Assembly (NCBI RefSeq): GCF_002224365.1
Contig: NZ_CP022437.1
Span: 4,030,001 to 4,094,000, forward strand
Origin: Virgibacillus necropolis
GTDB lineage: Bacteria; Bacillota; Bacilli; Bacillales; Amphibacillaceae
Length of the DNA stretch: 64,000 nt
Direction: 5' to 3'
Shown: positions 27,985 through 36,960 of the stretch, in pieces
How the letters are laid out: every line of letters begins with the position of its first letter
Numbering within the stretch: position 1 is the first letter of the stretch
Notes under the pieces: generated by a model
Told to the model about the DNA's origin: nothing
Database searches by the model: none
What the model saw: only the letters and a program-made list of their open reading frames with translations
Made by a program: the position numbers and the translations under genes

Positions 27985-28671
27985 CTAGACTTTAACCGCT
28001 TTAACGGTTTTAAGAGCTTTTTTCAAATCTGTATAAATACTATTTCCAACGATAATAACATCTGCATGTTCTTTCATTTCTGTTGCTTGAAAGTTGTTTT
28101 CGATGCCGCCACCATAAAAAAGTAATGTGTTATCAAGCTGTTCTTTAACTTTTTTAACAAGTGCTGGATCGCCATATGTACCACTATACTCCATGTAAAA
28201 AATCGGTAAATGGAAAACGTGCTCAGTCATATAAGCGTATGCGGTCACATCTGCATCCTCCGGCAATTGGCTATTCGTATGTGTGAAAGCCTTCGCGTTC
28301 TCATTCAAAATACAATAGCCTTCTACAAAAATGTCATCCCAGTCCATGATGTCTTTATATTGTTTGATTGCTTGATGCTGGATATCCATCATCCATTTTT
28401 TTTCACGACTATTCATCACCATCGGAATGAAATAATGATCAAATCCCGGTGTGATGGCCTCCAAGTTCGAAATCTCTAGAATACATGGGACGGAATGTCG
28501 TCGAATACGTGATAACAAGTCTAACACACCATCAAGCGTCACATCGTCTGTGCCACCGACAATAATTGCGTCGGTTCCGGATTCACAAACTTTATCTAAA
28601 TCTTCCTCTGATATTTCCTTTGCTGGGTCAAGCTTAAATATATGGTTAAAATCTTTCAATGAATTTTGCAA
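27985..28671 (-). CDS. pcrB: Heptaprenylglyceryl phosphate synthase PcrB
   Basis: 228 residues, TTG start 9 nt after GGAGGA. A TIM-barrel prenyltransferase that links heptaprenyl diphosphate to sn-glycerol-1-phosphate, giving an archaeal-type ether lipid precursor in Bacillus. Motifs: 'HIFKLDPAKEI', 'DAIIVGGTDDVT', 'VPCILEISNLEAI', 'FIPMVMNSREKKWM', 'YMEYSGTYGDP' and the phosphate-binding 'LLFYGGGIENNFQA' with 'ADVIIVGNSIY'. It keeps the conserved link with pcrA. Confidence 0.95.
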   Translation of the reverse strand: MQNSLKDFNHIFKLDPAKEISEEDLDKVCESGTDAIIVGGTDDVTLDGVLDLLSRIRRHSVPCILEISNLEAITPGFDHYFIPMVMNSREKKWMMDIQHQAIKQYKDIMDWDDIFVEGYCILNENAKAFTHTNSQLPEDADVTAYAYMTEHVFHLPIFYMEYSGTYGDPALVKKVKEQLDNTLLFYGGGIENNFQATEMKEHADVIIVGNSIYTDLKKALKTVKAVKV

Positions 28672-28800
28672 GGTAATAAATCCTCCATCATTATATTCCT
28701 TGTCCTATTATAACAAAAATCCGTACATGAATTTAGGATAAATATAATCTTTTTTATGCTTTAAGAAGTATAAGCCTTTATCGGTTTAAAGTATAAGAAA

Positions 28801-28900
28801 ATCTTGGGGTGGATAGTTGAATGGCGGATATATCAGAGGAATGGCGGTAATATATCTAGATCGGCCGATATACTGTGGAAATGGCGGATATAGTGCATAA
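28801..28900. repeat. 20-bp tandem repeat array between pcrB and yerC
   Basis: Five units start at 28801, 28821, 28841, 28861 and 28881. The clearest core is ATGGCGGATAT, seen exactly or nearly in four of them (GGCGGATAT, GGCGGTAATAT, GGCCGATAT, GGCGGATAT). The remaining part of the 28672-28938 gap is AT-rich without recognisable sites. Confidence 0.75.
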
Positions 28901-28938
28901 AAATGCCACAGCTATATGAACGGCTGTGGCAAAGCATC

Positions 28939-29238
28939 CTACTCTTCCTTTTCTTCCAATCGATCCAACACCATTTGATAGCCGTCACTACCAAAATTAA
29001 TGCATCTTCTCACTCTAGAAATGGTTGCAGTTGATGCTTTTGTTTCTTTTTCAATTAAATTATATGTCAAACCTTCTGATAGCATTTTCGCTACCTGTAG
29101 TCGCTGTGCTATGGAATGAATTTCACTCATGGTAGCAATGTCATCAAAAAACTGGTAGCATTCTTCCCGATTATTCAATGAAAGAATTCCATCAAATAAT
29201 TGATCTAGTTGCTTTCCCCGTAATTTATCAATTTGCAA
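28939..29238 (-). CDS. yerC: YerC family DNA-binding protein (TrpR-like)
   Basis: 99 residues, TTG start 6 nt after GGAGGGG. TrpR/YerC/YecD family: helical, with a recognition helix in 'NLIEKETKASTATISRVRRC'. It begins 'MQIDKLRGKQLDQLFDGIL'. Family members are small regulators with unproven targets in Bacillus. It is last in the yerA-yerB-yerC run, 15 nt after yerB. Confidence 0.92.
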   Translation of the reverse strand: MQIDKLRGKQLDQLFDGILSLNNREECYQFFDDIATMSEIHSIAQRLQVAKMLSEGLTYNLIEKETKASTATISRVRRCINFGSDGYQMVLDRLEEKEE

Positions 29239-29253
29239 ATTGATCCCCTCCGT

Positions 29254-30300
29254 TTATTTCGAAACATGTATCGGTGTATTTAACGGAACAACATTGATCC
29301 ATGTTTTCCCTGGAACAAATCCTACTGGTTTCCCGTCCTTAACGGGAATAATTCTACCATTTTGATTTTTCCAATTTAATTTTTGAATTTTTCCTTTTTG
29401 AACCAAGTAGCCTTCCCCACCTGAAGTAAGGTCAACTGCTCGTCGGCCAGCATCATCGATTACTTCATGGTCTGTTTTTACAACAAAAATATTATCAACA
29501 AGAATAGGTTCATTAGAATTTAATTCTACTGTTTGATCCTGATCACTATACCGTTTGTATTTTCCTAATTCTTCGTCATAATCATATTCCACAATTTCTT
29601 CTGGCTGATCCGAATAGACAATTTTGATGTGTGATGCAGAATCACCAGCGATTTCTTTAATTTCATTTTCATTCAAAAATGGCAGGGCTTTATCATTGGC
29701 TTTTACTGAATAACCCTTTGATTCTGCTACATCATAAATAGCTCCAACCTGTACATATGAATTATGTGGCGCCTTGCGAAAACTTTCCCTTTCAAATAAA
29801 TGTCCATCGTTATCATGTAAGGAACCATTCAAATGCTCGATGCCACGCTCTTGTATCATATCGTTCACAAAGTTAGCTGCGCCGTGATATACATATAAAG
29901 CGTTATATCCGTTTGCTAATTCAAAATAATATTCACGTGCACTTCGGACAGGACCAACCACATCAGGTAACTCACTTTGAAATAACGCTAAAAACCTCGT
30001 GATTGGACCTTCTGCTAGTATCTCAAAAACAATGTCTGCTTTCGATAACCCTGTTTGTGGGCGTGCCTTTGCATGGTTATTCACCATAATTCCAATTGTA
30101 CGATTTTCTACTTGTTTATCTGCTTCCATTCCTGTTAATGGGTAAACAAACTCAGCTGATTGGTGCGTTTCTGGGGTGTTGGCTTTCTCCTCAACAGCAT
30201 TTTCTTTATCTTGATTGTTTGTTGCGGTCCCTTCTTCTTTTGAACAGCCTATAAGTAGGACAACCAGTGCAGCAATCAAATAGAAGAATGGTTTTTTCAT
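29254..30300 (-). CDS. yerB: YerB-like lipoprotein, DUF3048
   Basis: 348 residues. The signal 'FFYLIAALVVLLIGC' gives a lipidated Cys at residue 19, so it is an outward-facing lipoprotein. A low-complexity linker precedes the DUF3048 body: 'NRTIGIMVNNHAKARPQTGL', 'ADIVFEILAEGPITRFLALF', 'GPVRSAREYYFELANGY' and the C-terminal 'GKTWINVVPLN'. The function is unknown. It sits between yerA and yerC, as in B. subtilis. Confidence 0.92.
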   Translation of the reverse strand: MKKPFFYLIAALVVLLIGCSKEEGTATNNQDKENAVEEKANTPETHQSAEFVYPLTGMEADKQVENRTIGIMVNNHAKARPQTGLSKADIVFEILAEGPITRFLALFQSELPDVVGPVRSAREYYFELANGYNALYVYHGAANFVNDMIQERGIEHLNGSLHDNDGHLFERESFRKAPHNSYVQVGAIYDVAESKGYSVKANDKALPFLNENEIKEIAGDSASHIKIVYSDQPEEIVEYDYDEELGKYKRYSDQDQTVELNSNEPILVDNIFVVKTDHEVIDDAGRRAVDLTSGGEGYLVQKGKIQKLNWKNQNGRIIPVKDGKPVGFVPGKTWINVVPLNTPIHVSK

Positions 30301-30329
30301 TGGCTCACACCCTTTTTAATTAGTATACG

Positions 30330-32072
30330 TTACCGCATGATTGCTGGGAAGAGCACTTCCCGTTTTTTTACATCAATAATTCCGCGCTGTGTGATTCGAA
30401 TATATGGCAAGTGTGTCGCTGATAAAAATAATATTGTATAAACTGGATCACTATACGCATATCCATAGTCTTTTAAAATACGTTTCAATTCTTTTTCTTT
30501 GGCAATTAAATCATCCATTTTTCCGTCGAACATAATTCCACCCAATGGAAGAGGCAGTTCAAAGATAATTTCCCCTTCATGGACCACAACAATTCCCCCG
30601 CCAAGCTGTTGAAGCCTAGTTGACGCAATGAGTATATCCTGTTTATTTTTACCGATAAATACGATATCCCCTGTTGTGGAGTAGGTGCTTGCGATTGCTC
30701 CCAATTTTTTAGTGAACCCGCGTATAGTAGTATTTACTCGCCACTTTCCATTCCGATCAATTAGTAATAAAAATGCGTCACTGTTAATTTCAGGTATTTG
30801 CTCGAGCGTAACATCCGTTTTAATTGCATATGGCTTTATGATAACATCATTTTCCAAATCTAGACCGATTGGAATCGAAAATTGCAAATCACTTTCGGTT
30901 AGCGTCCAATCAAATGTCAGAGGAACCACGCCATGCTTATGCCAATCTATTGGATTATTGAAGCTTTGTGTAACTTGATCTTTTTTGATCCACTTTCCAC
31001 TTGCTAATACACTAACAGGATGCGGATTGACTTTGTCGTCTAGTATATTAATATGGGCAATTTTCCCAGGCGCAATACCTCCTAACTCACCGGCAAAGCC
31101 AAAGTGCTTTGCAACATTGTAGCTTGCCATTTGATAGGCATCCGCAAGAGGAACTCCTTTTTCAATTGCAATGGCGACGCAAACATTCATTAAACCTTTT
31201 TCATAAAAAGCTGGTGTCGAGCCATCTGTATTCATCGTTAAGTTCTCATAGGAGTTAATCCCTTCTGACACAAGTCCTTCCAGAACTTCTGGCAAATCTG
31301 GACGGATAGATGAATAGCGTAAACCTACTTGGAAACCTAGTCTGAGTCTCGTCATAACCTCTTCTGCTGTCATCGATTCATGATCTGCTGTAACACCTAG
31401 CAGCTTCATTTTGTTAAGCGTACCTTCAGACGCTCCTGGAAGATGGCCTTCAACAGGCTTTCCTAATCGATTTGCTTCTTGTATCCAGTAGAGAAGTCGA
31501 TCATCACCCCTAAGCAAACGGGGCCATGCCGTTAATTCGCCACCTTGTACAACAGAAGGATTTTCTAACCATGATAGCACGGTTTCACTGTTAAATATTT
31601 CTTCTTCATCCTGTAATGCAGTTTGTGAATCAAAGCGAGCCCACCAAAACATAGAAATTGGTAGTTTATTAAACTCTTCCACCAAAGAAAACGCTTTCTT
31701 TTTATTTAATAAAAAAAGCCACATTAAATTGTCATTTACCAATGTAGTCGTACCAAATTTTGCTGCATGCTTAGCCAATTCCTCTGGATTATATAACTGG
31801 AATGGATGTGCATGGGGTTCAATATATCCAGGTACTAAATAACGACCCGCACAATCTACTAGCTCCACTTCCTTCGTTTGATCTGGCAATTTACCACCCA
31901 CATAGACAATTCGATCCTTTAAAATCCATATATTTGCTTTTAACCATTGTTTTGTATACACATTTAAGTAGATTCCATTTGTTAAAACCTTTGTTGGCGC
32001 AACCTTGCCATCAATGACTGCAACATGTTCACGTAATTCACGATTACGCCAATGATATCCATTCTCCACCAT
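30330..32072 (-). CDS. yerA: Adenine-deaminase-like amidohydrolase (YerA)
   Basis: 580 residues from the ATG at 32072, 7 nt after GGAGAG; a longer frame from 32093 lacks a site. It has the AdeC two-domain layout: amidohydrolase barrel with 'YLVPGYIEPHAHPFQLYN', 'HLPGASEGTLNK' and 'TADHESMTAEEVMTRLR', and a C-terminal half with 'PVSVLASGKWIKK' and 'LGGGIVVVHEGEI'. The usual adenine deaminase metal-site string HVHIESS is replaced by HAHPFQL, and the second DPHE element by ND-N. Adenine deamination would fit the purine neighbourhood, but the changed site leaves the substrate open. Confidence 0.85.
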   Translation of the reverse strand: MVENGYHWRNRELREHVAVIDGKVAPTKVLTNGIYLNVYTKQWLKANIWILKDRIVYVGGKLPDQTKEVELVDCAGRYLVPGYIEPHAHPFQLYNPEELAKHAAKFGTTTLVNDNLMWLFLLNKKKAFSLVEEFNKLPISMFWWARFDSQTALQDEEEIFNSETVLSWLENPSVVQGGELTAWPRLLRGDDRLLYWIQEANRLGKPVEGHLPGASEGTLNKMKLLGVTADHESMTAEEVMTRLRLGFQVGLRYSSIRPDLPEVLEGLVSEGINSYENLTMNTDGSTPAFYEKGLMNVCVAIAIEKGVPLADAYQMASYNVAKHFGFAGELGGIAPGKIAHINILDDKVNPHPVSVLASGKWIKKDQVTQSFNNPIDWHKHGVVPLTFDWTLTESDLQFSIPIGLDLENDVIIKPYAIKTDVTLEQIPEINSDAFLLLIDRNGKWRVNTTIRGFTKKLGAIASTYSTTGDIVFIGKNKQDILIASTRLQQLGGGIVVVHEGEIIFELPLPLGGIMFDGKMDDLIAKEKELKRILKDYGYAYSDPVYTILFLSATHLPYIRITQRGIIDVKKREVLFPAIMR

Positions 32073-32118
32073 AGAACAACTCTCCAATTTCATATTTTCT
32101 ATATCGTATCATATATTA

Positions 32119-32154
32119 CACTTTCGCACACTACCGTTTTGGTGTGCGAAAGTG
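32119..32154. promoter_or_regulatory. Perfect 13-bp inverted repeat upstream of yerA
   Basis: CACTTTCGCACAC (32119-32131) and GTGTGCGAAAGTG (32142-32154) with a 10-nt spacer. No T-run follows on either side, so it is not a standard terminator. It sits 47 nt before the yerA start and just upstream of AT-rich -10-like sequence. It may be an operator or an mRNA hairpin. Confidence 0.5.
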
Positions 32155-32228
32155 ACTATTTTGTGATAAAAAACGATGCACTTTAAATCGTGTAGTGAAA
32201 TGACCGCGAATTTTGTCGAGAGATAAGG

Positions 32229-32255
32229 AAAAACATCCCCGTATGAGGATGTTTT
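32229..32255 (-). terminator. Terminator of the purine operon
   Basis: Read leftwards, AAAACATCC-TCATACG-GGGATGTTTTTCC. It overlaps the purD stop codon. Confidence 0.8.
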
Positions 32256-33504
32256 AACTCTGTTCACCAATATCTTTTCGGTAGAAAAACCCTTCTGTAT
32301 CATTTAGCGTTCCTAGTGTACGATAGACCAAATCCTTGGCTTCACCAATGCTCGATTCCTTCGCGCCGACCAATAAAACACGTCCTCCGTCTGAAACTAG
32401 ATTATTGGAGGCGATTTTAGTACCTGCATGAATAATGTAGGAATTTTTTTCTTGCTGAAATTCTGGTATCCGTACACCTTTATTATATGAACCTGGATAA
32501 CCTTCTGATGCAACAACTACACCTAATGCAACACGATCTTCCCATTGAAGTTGTGGATCTTTTCCATCTAATACATCAAGGAATACGTGCAACAAGTCAT
32601 TTTGTAAAAGCGGCAAAACAACTTGAGTTTCCGGGTCACCAAAGCGTGTATTGAATTCTATCACTCTTGGTCCGTCTTCTGTTTGCATTAATCCAGCATA
32701 TAAGATACCAGTAAATGGACGTCCTTCCGCCATCATCCCATCCGCTGTTTTTTTCAATACTTCACGTGTCGTATAGGCCATTATATCTGAAGTAATATCT
32801 TCAACTGGAGCGTACGCACCCATCCCCCCAGTATTTGGGCCTTCATCATTATCAAATGCACGTTTGTGATCTCGTGCTGGAATCATTGGATAGACATTTC
32901 CTTCATGCACAAATGCCATTAATGAAAACTCTTTTCCTACCAAACATTCCTCGATCACAATCGTTTCACCAGCATCAGCAAACTCCTTGGCAACTAGCAT
33001 AGAATCGACTGCCCCTAATGCATCTTCTAAAGTTTCAGCGACGACAACACCTTTTCCAGCAGCAAGTCCATCCGCTTTAATCACGATTGGAGCACCCTTT
33101 TCCTTGATATGATTTTTTGCTGCTTCGGGATCAGTAAATGTTGCATAGCCTGCAGTAGGAATATCATATTTCTCCATAAACTCTTTAGCAAAACTTTTCG
33201 ATCCTTCCAAGAGAGCTGCTTCCTTTGTTGGGGCAAAAACTTTCAAATCCTCCGCTTGGAAACGGTCAGCAATTCCATCTAGTAATGGATTTTCAGGTCC
33301 GACAACAGTTAAGTCTATTTGGTTCGACCTAGCAAAATCTATCAATTTATCTATATCCGTCTCATTACTATCAATACAAGTTGCATGTTGTGCAATCCCA
33401 CCATTTCCCGGGGCAGCATAAAGATTCGTAACATGCTCGCTCTCTGCCAACTTCATGATAATACTATGTTCACGTCCACCTTTTCCGATTACTAGTACGT
33501 TCAT
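32254..33504 (-). CDS. purD: Phosphoribosylamine-glycine ligase PurD (GARS)
   Basis: 416 residues. It joins glycine to phosphoribosylamine with ATP, step 2 of purine synthesis. ATP-grasp enzyme: 'VLVIGKGGREHSI', 'VGPENPLLDGIADRF', 'IVIKADGLAAGKGVVVAE', 'EFSLMAFVHEGNVYPM' and 'IEFNTRFGDPETQVVLPLL', with 'NTGGMGAYAP'. It is the last gene of the operon, 59 nt after purH, and ends inside the terminator hairpin. Confidence 0.97.
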   Translation of the reverse strand: MNVLVIGKGGREHSIIMKLAESEHVTNLYAAPGNGGIAQHATCIDSNETDIDKLIDFARSNQIDLTVVGPENPLLDGIADRFQAEDLKVFAPTKEAALLEGSKSFAKEFMEKYDIPTAGYATFTDPEAAKNHIKEKGAPIVIKADGLAAGKGVVVAETLEDALGAVDSMLVAKEFADAGETIVIEECLVGKEFSLMAFVHEGNVYPMIPARDHKRAFDNDEGPNTGGMGAYAPVEDITSDIMAYTTREVLKKTADGMMAEGRPFTGILYAGLMQTEDGPRVIEFNTRFGDPETQVVLPLLQNDLLHVFLDVLDGKDPQLQWEDRVALGVVVASEGYPGSYNKGVRIPEFQQEKNSYIIHAGTKIASNNLVSDGGRVLLVGAKESSIGEAKDLVYRTLGTLNDTEGFFYRKDIGEQS

Positions 33505-33563
33505 TCGATTACTCCTCCCAAAAACAGACTATATCCGGGTTCACCTCTGGTCGATATTCATTT

Positions 33564-35096
33564 TTAATGTTTAAAATGTCGCATTCCTGTATAAACCATT
33601 GCTATTCCATGTTGATCACATACATCAATTGAATCCTGATCACGTTTGGAACCACCTGGTTGGATGATCGCAGTTACTCCAGCTTTTACAGCCGCTTCAA
33701 CCGTATCAGGCATTGGGAAAAATGCATCTGATGCCAAGACAGATTTCGTAGCTTTTTCACCAGCCTGTTCAATAGCAATAGTAGCAGAGCCAATTCGGTT
33801 CATCTGACCAGCACCAATTCCAACTGTTTGATTATCTTTTGCCAAAACAATCGCATTGGACTTCACGTGCTTAACTGCGCGCCAAGCGAACAATAAATCA
33901 GCTACTTCTTTTTCAGATGGTTTACGCTCCGTTGGATATGTCCACTCATCTTTAGCTGCCATTCCTTTATCTTGTTCTTGTACTAACAATCCACCATTGA
34001 CGCTAGTGATTTTTTTTGAGCTACCTTTACTGTCTTCCATTGAAACCTCAAGTAATCGAATATTTTTCTTTTCGGTTAAAATTTCCAACGCTTCTTTTGT
34101 AAAACTAGGTGCAATGACGATTTCAAGGAAAATTTCACGTAGTAATGAAGCAGTATCTGCATCTACCGAGCGATTACATGCCACAATTCCGCCAAAAATT
34201 GAAATAGAATCAGCTGCATAAGCTTTTTCAAAAGCGTTAACCATTGAATCACTCACACCAATTCCGCATGGGTTCATATGTTTTACAGCAACTGCAGTAG
34301 GCTCCGTGTATTCAGCAATGATTTCTAAGGCCGCGTTTGCATCTTGGATATTGTTGTACGACAATTCCTTACCGTGCAACTGCTTAGCTGCAGCTAAACT
34401 ATATGATGACACTTTTGCATCTTTATAAAAAGCTGCTTGCTGATGTGGGTTTTCCCCGTAACGTAACGATTGAACTTTTTCATAGGTAACGGAATATGAG
34501 TCTGGGTACTGGGCATCCGTTTGCTCATTAAAATATCCTGCAATTAACGCATCGTAATGTGCTGTGTGGCGAAACACTTTCGCTGCAAGCTCCAAGCGTT
34601 TTCCCCCATCTAGCTCACCTTGCTTCAAGGCTGTTAAAATATCTGTGTAGTCAGCAGGATCAACAACGACCGCAACATTCGTAAAGTTTTTTGCTGCTGC
34701 ACGAAGCATTGTAGGGCCGCCGATATCAATATTTTCTATTTTATCTGCATCTGTTGTGTTTTCATTTGCTAACGTTTCTTGGAATGGATATAGGTTCACG
34801 ATAACCAAATCAATTGGTGTAATGTTATGTTCATTAAGCTGAGCTTGATGCTTTTCGTTTTTCAGGTCTGCTAATAATCCTCCATGGATAGAAGGATGTA
34901 ATGTTTTTACACGACCATCTAAAATTTCCGGAAAATCAGTGATATCCTCAACCGCGCTAGCAGCAACACCCGCTTGTTGCAAAGCCTTTAGTGTTCCACC
35001 AGTTGAGATGATTTCATAATCAAGTTCCACTAAACCTTTTGCAAAAGCTACGATATTTTCTTTATTAGAAACACTTATAAGTGCACGCTTCGTCAT
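33564..35096 (-). CDS. purH: Bifunctional AICAR formyltransferase / IMP cyclohydrolase PurH
   Basis: 510 residues, standard length. It performs the last two steps to IMP. The N-terminal IMP cyclohydrolase (~1-195) has 'ALISVSNKENI', 'ISTGGTLKAL', 'LDGRVKTLHPSIHGG' and 'DIGGPTMLRAAAKN'. The C-terminal transformylase has 'LRYGENPHQQAAFY', 'GKELSYNNIQDANAAL', 'KHMNPCGIGV' and 'KSNAIVLAKDNQTVGIGAGQ'. The expected catalytic Lys-His pair lies in 'AVKHMNPCG'. It starts 18 nt after purN. Confidence 0.97.
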   Translation of the reverse strand: MTKRALISVSNKENIVAFAKGLVELDYEIISTGGTLKALQQAGVAASAVEDITDFPEILDGRVKTLHPSIHGGLLADLKNEKHQAQLNEHNITPIDLVIVNLYPFQETLANENTTDADKIENIDIGGPTMLRAAAKNFTNVAVVVDPADYTDILTALKQGELDGGKRLELAAKVFRHTAHYDALIAGYFNEQTDAQYPDSYSVTYEKVQSLRYGENPHQQAAFYKDAKVSSYSLAAAKQLHGKELSYNNIQDANAALEIIAEYTEPTAVAVKHMNPCGIGVSDSMVNAFEKAYAADSISIFGGIVACNRSVDADTASLLREIFLEIVIAPSFTKEALEILTEKKNIRLLEVSMEDSKGSSKKITSVNGGLLVQEQDKGMAAKDEWTYPTERKPSEKEVADLLFAWRAVKHVKSNAIVLAKDNQTVGIGAGQMNRIGSATIAIEQAGEKATKSVLASDAFFPMPDTVEAAVKAGVTAIIQPGGSKRDQDSIDVCDQHGIAMVYTGMRHFKH

Positions 35097-35114
35097 GGAA
35101 AAAACTCCTTGCTA

Positions 35115-35687
35115 TTATCTATTTAGTACATGCTTAATCACTTTTGGATATAGTCGATGTTCGATTTCTTGAATGCGGTGTTTTAACGTTTCTTCGGTAT
35201 CACTAGGTAAAACTTCTAATGCTTCCTGATCAATAATCGGCCCAGTATCGACACCTTCATCAATAAAATGAATCGTTACTCCTGTTGTATGAACACGGGA
35301 ACGAAATGCTTGCCCGATTGCGTCTAGACCAGGGAAATCAGGTAGTAACGAAGGATGAATATTTATGATCGCTCCTTCGTATGCTTGAAGAAGCGTTGGT
35401 CCAACAATTCGCATATAACCTGCTAAAAAGATCCAATCTACTTTTGCTTCATGTAACGCGGAAACGATTTTTTTCTCATATGCCTCTTTTGTAGGAAAAG
35501 CTTTTGGATCAACTATACATGTTGAAATACCAAATTTAGCCGCCTTTTCGATTACACCGGCACCTTGCTTATCACATACAAGCATTACAACTTCACAACC
35601 TAGTTCTTTTTCTTGATTCGCGTCCATAATTGCTTGAAAATTACTGCCTGCTCCTGAAGCAAATATAACCGCTTTTATATTAGTCAT
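35115..35687 (-). CDS. purN: Phosphoribosylglycinamide formyltransferase PurN
   Basis: 190 residues from the ATG at 35687, which overlaps the end of purM by 8 nt (ATGACTAA). A longer frame reaching 35771 is inside purM and is not used. It formylates GAR with 10-formyl-THF. Motifs: '[18 protein letters not shown]', '[14 protein letters not shown]' and '[17 protein letters not shown]', with the catalytic Asn-His in INIHPS and the Asp in '[10 protein letters not shown]'. Confidence 0.95.
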   Translation of the reverse strand: MTNIKAVIFASGAGSNFQAIMDANQEKELGCEVVMLVCDKQGAGVIEKAAKFGISTCIVDPKAFPTKEAYEKKIVSALHEAKVDWIFLAGYMRIVGPTLLQAYEGAIINIHPSLLPDFPGLDAIGQAFRSRVHTTGVTIHFIDEGVDTGPIIDQEALEVLPSDTEETLKHRIQEIEHRLYPKVIKHVLNR

Positions 35688-36702
35688 TTGTAAAACGAAC
35701 CCCTTCATGTTCTGAAACAGTACCGATAACAACAGCAGCTTCCCCGTTTTCCTGCAAGAGATCAATCGCAAGATCAGCTTTATCTTGATCGATAACTACT
35801 GCCATTCCAATACCCATATTAAAGACACCGAACATGTCATAATCTGAAACATTCCCTTGTTTTTGTAAAAAGGTAAAAATTTCTGGTACATTCCAGCTGG
35901 CACGATCTACTTCCACACCAAGTCCAGCTGGTAGCATCCGCGGAATATTTTCATAGAATCCACCGCCAGTGATATGTGAGATTCCCTTCACATCGACTGT
36001 TTGTGTAAGCTTGTTAATAGGTTTTGCATATATTTTGGTTGGTTCTAAAAGTGTTGCTCCAAGTGACTTTGATAATCCCTGATACGAGTCAGCCAAATCT
36101 AGTTCAGCAACAATTTTCCGTACCAAAGAATACCCATTGGAATGGATGCCGCTTGATGGTAATCCAATTACTACGTCGCCAGCCTGAATATGTTCACCAG
36201 AGATTAGCTTTGATTTTTCTGCAATACCAACTGCAAATCCAGCAACATCATATTCGTTATCCTGATACATGCCAGGCATTTCAGCAGTTTCGCCGCCAAT
36301 TAATGCTGCACCTGCATCAACACAGCCATCAGCAACACCTGCAACAATTTGTTCAATCATTTCTGGATTATTTTTTCCACAAGCAATGTAATCAAGGAAA
36401 AATAAGGCTTGTGCTCCTTGTGCGATGATATCATTGACACACATCGCAACTAAATCTTTTCCAATAGAATCATGCTTATCAAGTTGGAACGCTAACTTCA
36501 GCTTTGTTCCTACGCCATCTGTCCCAGAAACTAACACAGGCTCCTTGTAGCTAAATCCGCTTAGGTCAAACAAGCCTGCAAATCCACCAACACCACCAAG
36601 AACTTCTTTGCGATTCGTTTTGGCAATATGCTTTTTCATTAAATCAACAGCTTGATAGCCTTTTTCTACGTCGACTCCTGCTTCTCTATACGCATCAGAC
36701 AT
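35680..36702 (-). CDS. purM: Phosphoribosylformylglycinamidine cyclo-ligase PurM (AIRS)
   Basis: 340 residues. It closes the imidazole ring, FGAM to AIR, with ATP. Motifs: '[20 protein letters not shown]', '[14 protein letters not shown]', '[15 protein letters not shown]', '[13 protein letters not shown]', '[17 protein letters not shown]' and '[15 protein letters not shown]'. It is separated from purF by 258 nt that contain a tandem array, while its 3' end overlaps purN. Confidence 0.97.
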   Translation of the reverse strand: MSDAYREAGVDVEKGYQAVDLMKKHIAKTNRKEVLGGVGGFAGLFDLSGFSYKEPVLVSGTDGVGTKLKLAFQLDKHDSIGKDLVAMCVNDIIAQGAQALFFLDYIACGKNNPEMIEQIVAGVADGCVDAGAALIGGETAEMPGMYQDNEYDVAGFAVGIAEKSKLISGEHIQAGDVVIGLPSSGIHSNGYSLVRKIVAELDLADSYQGLSKSLGATLLEPTKIYAKPINKLTQTVDVKGISHITGGGFYENIPRMLPAGLGVEVDRASWNVPEIFTFLQKQGNVSDYDMFGVFNMGIGMAVVIDQDKADLAIDLLQENGEAAVVIGTVSEHEGVRFTND

Positions 36703-36762
36703 TTAGGACCCACCTTTAAATTTAAATTATAGAAATAGTAAACGTCCGAGATTTTAGTGCCG

Positions 36763-36949
36763 GGACAGTAAATTGCCAATCTCGGACTGTATTTTACTGC
36801 TGACGGATCGTATTCCATCGTTCTCGGACTGTATTTCTGCTGACGGATCGTATTTCACCGATCTTGGACTGTATTTTACTGCTAACGGACAGTAAACCAC
36901 CGTTCTCGGACTGTATTTCTAACAAGTTCGACAGTGAACAAACTTCAGA
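36763..36949. repeat. 21-bp tandem repeat array inside the purine operon (purF-purM gap)
   Basis: The motif GGAC/GGAT recurs at 36763, 36784, 36805, 36826, 36845, 36866, 36887 and 36908, plus a weaker ninth unit, in steps of 21, 21, 21, 19, 21, 21 and 21. Units largely alternate between CGGACTGTATTTTACTGCTGA and CGGATCGTATTCCATCGTTCT forms, hinting at a 42-bp higher-order unit. No promoter or terminator is evident in the gap. Confidence 0.85.
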
Positions 36950-36960
36950 TACTTGTAAAC

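Noticed and set aside
28801-28900. CRISPR array
   Set aside because: Units of 20-21 bp are contiguous and degenerate, without spacers and without cas genes.
31684-31700. CcpA cre-like string (GAAAACGCTTTCTTT) near 31.69 kb
   Set aside because: It lies inside the yerA coding sequence far from a start and does not match both halves of the cre consensus.
36763-36949. CRISPR or riboswitch in the purF-purM gap
   Set aside because: No spacer pattern, no aptamer consensus; it is a simple phased tandem repeat.
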